64,000 nucleotides of DNA from Candidatus Gastranaerophilales bacterium. GTDB taxonomy: Bacteria > Cyanobacteriota > Vampirovibrionia > Gastranaerophilales > Gastranaerophilaceae. Below, in pieces: positions 59,483-64,000 of the stretch. Both the position numbers and the translations under genes were made by a program. The notes under the pieces are model-generated. The model had not been told where the DNA came from. It searched no databases and worked only from the letters and a program-made list of their open reading frames with translations. Every line of letters begins with the position of its first letter. Position 1 is the stretch's first letter. Location of the stretch: positions 62,001-126,000 of the forward strand of contig CAAHDT010000027.1 in assembly GCA_900770525.1 (NCBI GenBank), given 5' to 3'.

Positions 59483-59962
59483 ATGAGCGGAATTTCATCA
59501 ATAGGTTCAAAAGTTGTAAATATAGCAGCAAGAGGCACAGGAGTTGCAGCCCTCGGGCTTACTCTATATGATTCTCATGTGCTCGGAAAACTTGAAGCAG
59601 ATTCTTTTTCTCAATCCAAAGAGGCAGACAGAGTTACTGATGCTGCTCAAAATATGATGTATCAGGAAACTCCAAGCGCCGTTACAAGCGCAATTAAAAA
59701 GAAAGTTTTTGCATTCCAATTAGAAAATAATATATTCCAAGCATTTAATCAAGTCGCAGGATATGCAAAAGGATTTGGCTCTATGCTTGTTTCTAATTGT
59801 GTTCCGGCAATTCTTGGAACTCTTGCACTATTTGGCAAGGGGAAAACTATTCCACGCGCATCAGCGTTAGGGTTAGTTGTTTATGGAGGATATCAAATAT
59901 TAAAAGAAGGTTTTGGTATCGGGAAAATTAACCGTCTAAATCCACCTTATAAAGATATTTAA
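59483..59962 (+). CDS. Small membrane-associated protein of unknown function
   Basis: This is a 159-residue protein, not recognised. An Ala/Gly-rich N-terminal segment (residues about 8-27, VVNIAARGTGVAALGLTLYD) and two later hydrophobic segments (about 100-115, LVSNCVPAILGTLALFG, and about 125-138, ASALGLVVYGGYQIL) suggest membrane association. The middle is polar and helical. It starts 3 bases after the HEAT-repeat gene and so is likely translated with it. Confidence 0.7.
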   Translation: MSGISSIGSKVVNIAARGTGVAALGLTLYDSHVLGKLEADSFSQSKEADRVTDAAQNMMYQETPSAVTSAIKKKVFAFQLENNIFQAFNQVAGYAKGFGSMLVSNCVPAILGTLALFGKGKTIPRASALGLVVYGGYQILKEGFGIGKINRLNPPYKDI

Positions 59963-59970
59963 ATAAACAA

Positions 59971-59999
59971 TTGTCAAAATCTCTAATATCTGTTATAAT
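59971..59999 (+). promoter_or_regulatory. Promoter of the fourth prepilin-like gene
   Basis: TTGTCA (59971-59976), 17-base spacer, TATAAT (59994-59999). Confidence 0.8.
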
Positions 60000-60043
60000 A
60001 ATAAAGTTAATTAAAATAAGAGTTTATTATAAAGGTGAGATTA

Positions 60044-60682
60044 TTGACTGGTTTAAACAACTGTAAAAAAGGATTTACTTTAGCGGAAGTATTGATTACG
60101 CTCGGGATTATCGGTGTAGTAGCTGCAATGACCTTACCTTCATTACAACAAAAAATAGACGAAAGAGCTAATATTACTGCGCTGAAAAAGTTTTACACAG
60201 AGTTTGCAAACGCAACGAATCTTTTGATAAGTGAAAACACTGAACCTTCTGCTTGGGGATTACGTGACAATGATACAGAGTCTTCTCAAGCCGTCCTTGA
60301 CATGTACAAAAAAAGACTAAATATGGTTAAAATATGTGGAGAAGGCGATACAAGCTGTTTCCATTTCCCCATATATTCACATGATGGAAAAACTGTTTCA
60401 ATCTCCAAAAGTAATTACGCATCTTGGGCTTTAAAAAGTTTTGTTCTTAACAATGGAACGACAGTATTTTTTGACGTAAATAACGGCAATTTTTCAGTAT
60501 TTTTCGATGTAAACGGTTACAAAAAACCAAACAGACTCGGAGTTGATGTATTTGCTTGGGCTGTTAACGGAAGAGGGCGTATAGTAAGGTACACAGACCC
60601 ATCTATCGGTAGTGGAAACGACAATCCTGAATACAATTATGCATTCGAAATTATGGAAAATGGATGGACTAAAAACTACTAA
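60044..60682 (+). CDS. Type IV prepilin-like protein
   Basis: This is a 212-residue protein. The leader TGLNNCKKG is followed by FTLAEVLITLGIIGVVAA with Gly before the cleavage point, then MTLPSLQQKIDERAN. The globular part has a CGEGDTSC loop, SWALKSFVLNNGTTVFFDVNNG and an aromatic end (WTKNY). The TTG at 60044 is chosen because AAGGTGAG lies about 6 bases before it; the GTG at 60035 overlaps that site. Use of a non-ATG start may keep expression low. It has its own promoter at 59971-59999. Confidence 0.87.
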   Translation: MTGLNNCKKGFTLAEVLITLGIIGVVAAMTLPSLQQKIDERANITALKKFYTEFANATNLLISENTEPSAWGLRDNDTESSQAVLDMYKKRLNMVKICGEGDTSCFHFPIYSHDGKTVSISKSNYASWALKSFVLNNGTTVFFDVNNGNFSVFFDVNGYKKPNRLGVDVFAWAVNGRGRIVRYTDPSIGSGNDNPEYNYAFEIMENGWTKNY

Positions 60683-60712
60683 ACTCCCAAAATTGTTTTA
60701 ATCTTTGTTTTT

Positions 60713-60742
60713 TTGTGTTACCTTTTTGTCATAAGGTATAAA
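60713..60742 (+). promoter_or_regulatory. Probable valS promoter
   Basis: TTGTGT (60713-60718), 18-base spacer, TATAAA (60737-60742), directly followed by the GAGGG ribosome binding site. No room for a T-box leader. Confidence 0.55.
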
Positions 60743-60753
60743 AGAGGGATGTT

Positions 60754-63414
60754 ATGACAAATACAAAGATTAAATATGAAGATTTACCAACAGTATATGA
60801 CGCAAAAGAAACAGAATCTGAAATATATAAATTCTGGGAAGACGGTGAATATTTTAAGGCTGACGCTAAAAGTCCGAAACCTGCATACTCAATTGTAATT
60901 CCTCCTCCTAACGTAACAGGAGTTTTGCATATGGGGCATGCTCTTGATGAAACTTTGCAGGATATTTTGGTCAGATATCACAGAATGTCAGGATTTGAAA
61001 CATTATGGCTTCCCGGAACCGACCATGCCGGAATTGCGACTCAAAACGTTGTTGAAAAACAACTTCGCGCAAAAGGCTTGACCAGATACGACTTAGGGCG
61101 TGAAAAATTTCTTGAAGAAACTTGGAAATGGGCAAATGAACACAAGTCTGCCATCTTAGACCAATGCAAACGCTTAGGCGCATCTTTTGACCGTTCAAGA
61201 GAACGTTTCACTTTTGACAAAGGATGTTCTGATGCAGTTAAAGAAGTTTTCATCAAACTTTACGAAAAGGGGTTAATCTACAAAGGAAAATATATTGTAA
61301 ACTGGTGCCCTCGTTGTAACAGTGCAATTTCTGATGTTGAAACAGAATACGTCACAGAACAAGGACACATGTGGGAAATATCTTACCCACTAAAAGGTGA
61401 GTCAGGGGCAATTATCGTTGCAACAACAAGACCTGAAACGATTTTCGGAGATGTTGCGATTGCTGTTAACCCAAATGACCACAAATATTCTGAATTAGTA
61501 GGCAAAACAGTTGTAATTCCGTTATCAGGAAGAGAAATTCCAATTATTGCCGATGAATATGTTGACAAAAACTTTGGAACAGGTGCTGTTAAAATAACTC
61601 CAGCTCACGATCCTAACGACTTTGAAGTTGGGAAACGTCACGGTTTAAAACCAATCTGGATTCTTGATGAAAACGGAAAAATGAAGGCTTGTGGCGAAGT
61701 CCCTCAATCACTTCACGGTTTAGACAGATACGAAGCCAGAGAAAAGATTGTCGGAATGCTTTCTTATGAAAAATTCCTATTAAGAACAAGAGAGCACGAA
61801 CATAACGTAGGCAAATGCCAACGTTGCGGAACAACAATTGAACCGTTACTTTCTGAACAGTGGTTTGTAAAAATGGAACCGCTTGCCAAAGAAGCAATTG
61901 CAGCAGTAAAAGACGGTAGAATTAAATTTATCCCTGAAAGATGGGAAAAGAATTACCTTAATTGGATGGAAAACATAAGAGATTGGTGTATTTCTCGTCA
62001 ATTATGGTGGGGACACCAAATTCCGGCATACTATCACAAGCAAACAGGTAAAATGGTTGTCGCAAAAGAAAATCCTGATCCGGGAAATTACGTTCAAGAC
62101 AGTGATGTTTTGGATACTTGGTTCTCATCAGGACTATGGCCATTCTCAACAATGGGATTTCCAAATACCGAAAGTGAAGACTTCAAAAAATTCTATCCTA
62201 CAACAACTCTTGTTACCGGATTTGATATCATTTTCTTCTGGGTAGCAAGAATGATTACCATGGGATTGGAATTCACCGGAGAAGCTCCATTTTCAACAGT
62301 ATTTATTCACGGACTTATTCGTGATGAAAAAGGTCAAAAAATGTCGAAATCAAAAGGAAACACTATTGACCCCGTAAAAATTATCGACAAGTATGGCTGT
62401 GATGCTCTTAGATTCACAATGACATCACTTTGTACATACGGCGGTCAAGATATTAAAATCAGTGACGAAAGATTTGAATACGGAAGAAATTTCGCAAACA
62501 AAATCTGGAACGCCTCAAGATTTGTATTAATGAATTTAGATGGAGTTGACGGAAAAGATGTTGACTTTAACAAACTTACAATTGCCGACAAATGGATTTT
62601 AGATAAATTAAATAAAGTCGCTGCTGAAATTAACGACAACATCAAAGAATATAGAATTGGTGAAACAGCACACATTTTATACGATTTCTTCTGGAATTCA
62701 TATTGTGACTGGTACGTTGAAATTGCCAAAATTCAACTTCAGGATGAAAAATTGAAACTTAATACTCAAAGAATATTGAGATATGTTCTTGATATGTCTT
62801 TAAGATTATTACATCCTATAATGCCACATATCACAGAAAGAGTATGGCAATTACTTCCACATCCTGATAGTGAAAAAGCAACAGCCTTAATCGTTTCAGA
62901 ATACCCAACATTTAAAGATTCACTTGTATTCACAAAAGAATCCAGAGAGATGGAATTAGTATTTGAAACAATTAAATCACTTAGAAATGTAAGACAAAGT
63001 TTCAACATATCAACATCATTGAAAGTTGATATCGAAATCAGAGCGGAAAAAACAGAAAAACCTGTTTTTGAGGAAATTGAATCTTACATAAGAAGATTGG
63101 CTAAAGTTGAAAATATTACTTATGCTGATATCGATGCTCCTGTTCCTAACAAAACAGCAACAGCAGTTGTTTCAGCATCTAAAATTATTTTGAACTTGGA
63201 AAACTTAATTGATTTTAACGAAGAAATCAAACGTCAAGAAAAGAAATTAGCAAAATTAACCGGCGAAAAGAAATCTTTAGAAGGCAGAATTAATAATCCT
63301 AAGTTTGTTGCAAACGCGCCTAAGGAATTAATTGAGCAAACTAAAGCCAGAATCGAAGAGATTTCTGTTCAAGAAAAAACTATTAATGATTTGATTGAGT
63401 CTTTAAAATCTTAA
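60754..63414 (+). CDS. valS: Valyl-tRNA synthetase
   Basis: ValS charges tRNA-Val and edits mischarged threonine. The 886-residue product has the HIGH motif PPNVTGVLHMGHAL (51-64), the insertion editing domain (about 190-340, with TTRPETIFGDVAIAVNP and GTGAVKITPAHDPNDFEVG), the WFSSGLWPFSTMGFP segment, and the KMSKS motif KMSKSKGNTIDP (from 529). The anticodon-binding domain and a C-terminal coiled coil (about 830-886) complete it. The length is normal. A terminator follows. Confidence 0.98.
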   Translation: MTNTKIKYEDLPTVYDAKETESEIYKFWEDGEYFKADAKSPKPAYSIVIPPPNVTGVLHMGHALDETLQDILVRYHRMSGFETLWLPGTDHAGIATQNVVEKQLRAKGLTRYDLGREKFLEETWKWANEHKSAILDQCKRLGASFDRSRERFTFDKGCSDAVKEVFIKLYEKGLIYKGKYIVNWCPRCNSAISDVETEYVTEQGHMWEISYPLKGESGAIIVATTRPETIFGDVAIAVNPNDHKYSELVGKTVVIPLSGREIPIIADEYVDKNFGTGAVKITPAHDPNDFEVGKRHGLKPIWILDENGKMKACGEVPQSLHGLDRYEAREKIVGMLSYEKFLLRTREHEHNVGKCQRCGTTIEPLLSEQWFVKMEPLAKEAIAAVKDGRIKFIPERWEKNYLNWMENIRDWCISRQLWWGHQIPAYYHKQTGKMVVAKENPDPGNYVQDSDVLDTWFSSGLWPFSTMGFPNTESEDFKKFYPTTTLVTGFDIIFFWVARMITMGLEFTGEAPFSTVFIHGLIRDEKGQKMSKSKGNTIDPVKIIDKYGCDALRFTMTSLCTYGGQDIKISDERFEYGRNFANKIWNASRFVLMNLDGVDGKDVDFNKLTIADKWILDKLNKVAAEINDNIKEYRIGETAHILYDFFWNSYCDWYVEIAKIQLQDEKLKLNTQRILRYVLDMSLRLLHPIMPHITERVWQLLPHPDSEKATALIVSEYPTFKDSLVFTKESREMELVFETIKSLRNVRQSFNISTSLKVDIEIRAEKTEKPVFEEIESYIRRLAKVENITYADIDAPVPNKTATAVVSASKIILNLENLIDFNEEIKRQEKKLAKLTGEKKSLEGRINNPKFVANAPKELIEQTKARIEEISVQEKTINDLIESLKS

Positions 63415-63434
63415 GTTATGTAAAATAAAACCAC

Positions 63435-63469
63435 AAAACCGGACAAAAAACTTTTTGTCCGGTTTTTTA
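63435..63469 (+). terminator. Intrinsic terminator after valS
   Basis: A 15-bp perfect stem (63435-63449 with 63452-63466), very short loop, ending in T6. Confidence 0.92.
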
Positions 63470-63497
63470 ATGCAAGGAAAAGAAAGGAAACATACAA

Positions 63498-63758
63498 ATG
63501 AAAGTGCAAAATGTAGGAATAGATTTCAATAAAATGGCTCAAATGCAAAACAAGAATATTGTTACAATGCCATTAAAGGAAAATAAATTAGCAAACATAT
63601 TATGGAACGACCACGCCGTAGATTGCTATATTACTGAAAAAGGAAGAATTATTGACGGTGGCGGCATTCGCGGAAACCAAGATTACATAGCAAACGGATT
63701 TCAAAAAATATTAAACAAACTTGAAACCTTAAAAGCAGAAAATTTTAATACCAAATAA
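63498..63758 (+). CDS. Small protein of unknown function
   Basis: This is an 86-residue soluble protein, not recognised. It has a central strand-rich segment (HAVDCYITEKGRIIDGGGIRG) and a C-terminal helix rich in L, K and N. AAAGGAAAC precedes the ATG. It stands between the valS terminator and the rpsA promoter and so is its own transcript or a read-through product. Confidence 0.6.
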   Translation: MKVQNVGIDFNKMAQMQNKNIVTMPLKENKLANILWNDHAVDCYITEKGRIIDGGGIRGNQDYIANGFQKILNKLETLKAENFNTK

Positions 63759-63807
63759 ACAATGGCAAACACAACTTTTAAGAAATGATAAGAAATTTTA
63801 CAAAACC

Positions 63808-63836
63808 TTTACAAGTTGACATTCGTCTGCTATGAT
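63808..63836 (+). promoter_or_regulatory. Promoter upstream of rpsA
   Basis: TTTACA (63808-63813), 17-base spacer, TATGAT (63831-63836). The leader to the start codon is about 37 bases. Confidence 0.6.
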
Positions 63837-63879
63837 AATAGCAAGTTTATCAGTTAAAGTCTTAGACAATGGAGTAAAT

Positions 63880-64000
63880 ATGACATCAAAAGAATTAGAT
63901 TTTGAAGAACTGCTTAAGCAGTATGATTACAAATTTCAAAAAGGAGATTTGGTAAAAGGTATTGTGTGCGGTTTTGACGGACAAGGCGTAATGGTTGATA
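63880..64000 (+). CDS. rpsA: 30S ribosomal protein S1-like, S1-domain RNA-binding protein (3' partial)
   Basis: The visible 40 residues (MTSKELDFEELLKQYDYKFQ, then KGDLVKGIVCGFDGQGVMVD) match the start of the first S1 domain of ribosomal protein S1 in cyanobacteria-like and other bacteria. GGAG lies 5 bases before the ATG. The right window edge cuts the gene. Other S1-domain proteins cannot be excluded from this short part. Confidence 0.75.
   Translation, partial: MTSKELDFEELLKQYDYKFQKGDLVKGIVCGFDGQGVMVD

Noticed and set aside
60683..60753. T-box leader before valS
   Set aside because: Only 71 bases separate the genes and the -10 box adjoins the ribosome binding site; there is no antiterminator-like hairpin.

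Overview
The window reads as a piece of chromosome from an AT-rich, Gram-negative-type bacterium. It most resembles a gut member of the Gastranaerophilales (Vampirovibrionia/Melainabacteria, the non-photosynthetic sister lineage of Cyanobacteria). The reasons are four class III-type prepilin proteins with an almost invariant FTLAEVLITLGIIGVVAA start, a protein with an N-terminal 'IAFGA' tag, an outer membrane (TolC-like protein, autotransporter barrel), a split glycine decarboxylase and a split transketolase. The lineage call is inference from family resemblance; no rRNA is present to confirm it.

Layout. 1-3953: a tripartite TolC/MacA/MacB-type exporter, with the TolC gene cut by the left edge. 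4052-5490: small envelope proteins (YtxH-DUF948-YtxH and an unknown). 5572-8737: murT, pdxJ, a small zinc-ribbon-like protein and a PHP phosphatase. 8822-10953: a prepilin-like gene and an S41 protease. 11033-13783: gcvT-gcvH-gcvPA, reading left. 14376-16711: a GltD-like flavoprotein and a secreted unknown. 16789-27667: a leftward ribosomal protein block from S10 to L18, interrupted between S14 and S8 by an unrelated 429-residue gene, and lacking S5-L30-L15-SecY after L18. 27976-31422: ilvD, a probable small RNA, tRNA-Thr(CGT), a SIMPL protein and a small exported protein. 31521-35865: a leftward group with a transketolase C-terminal half, ftsE, ftsX, a degenerate receiver protein and an isochorismatase-like hydrolase. 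36132-39503: a HEAT-repeat protein, two PlsC acyltransferases and a hexapeptide acetyltransferase. 39518-49399: a giant (3293-residue) Pmp-like autotransporter. 49560-51137: a protein with a WCT-containing central part and a repeated C-terminal end. 51138-57418: an accessory stretch with interspersed palindromic repeats, two more prepilin-like genes, a second S41 protease, an ArsP_2-type permease and an XRE regulator. 57419-64000: a small HTH-like protein, a YkgJ protein, a second HEAT-repeat protein, a fourth prepilin, valS and the start of rpsA.

How parts fit. Most genes are housekeeping. The accessory interest lies in cell-surface genes: exporter, prepilins paired with S41 proteases, the autotransporter and the lipid acyltransferases. 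It also lies in non-coding structure. Many intergenic gaps of the ribosomal block carry strong inverted repeats, several of them long-range stems that enclose an inner hairpin. A promoter- and terminator-bounded small RNA follows ilvD. The prepilin gene near 52 kb has a 5' end apparently built from, and broken by, interspersed repeats and a run of 11 G. Promoters with clear -35/-10 boxes at 16-18 bp spacing, and bidirectional terminators between convergent genes, are easy to see throughout.
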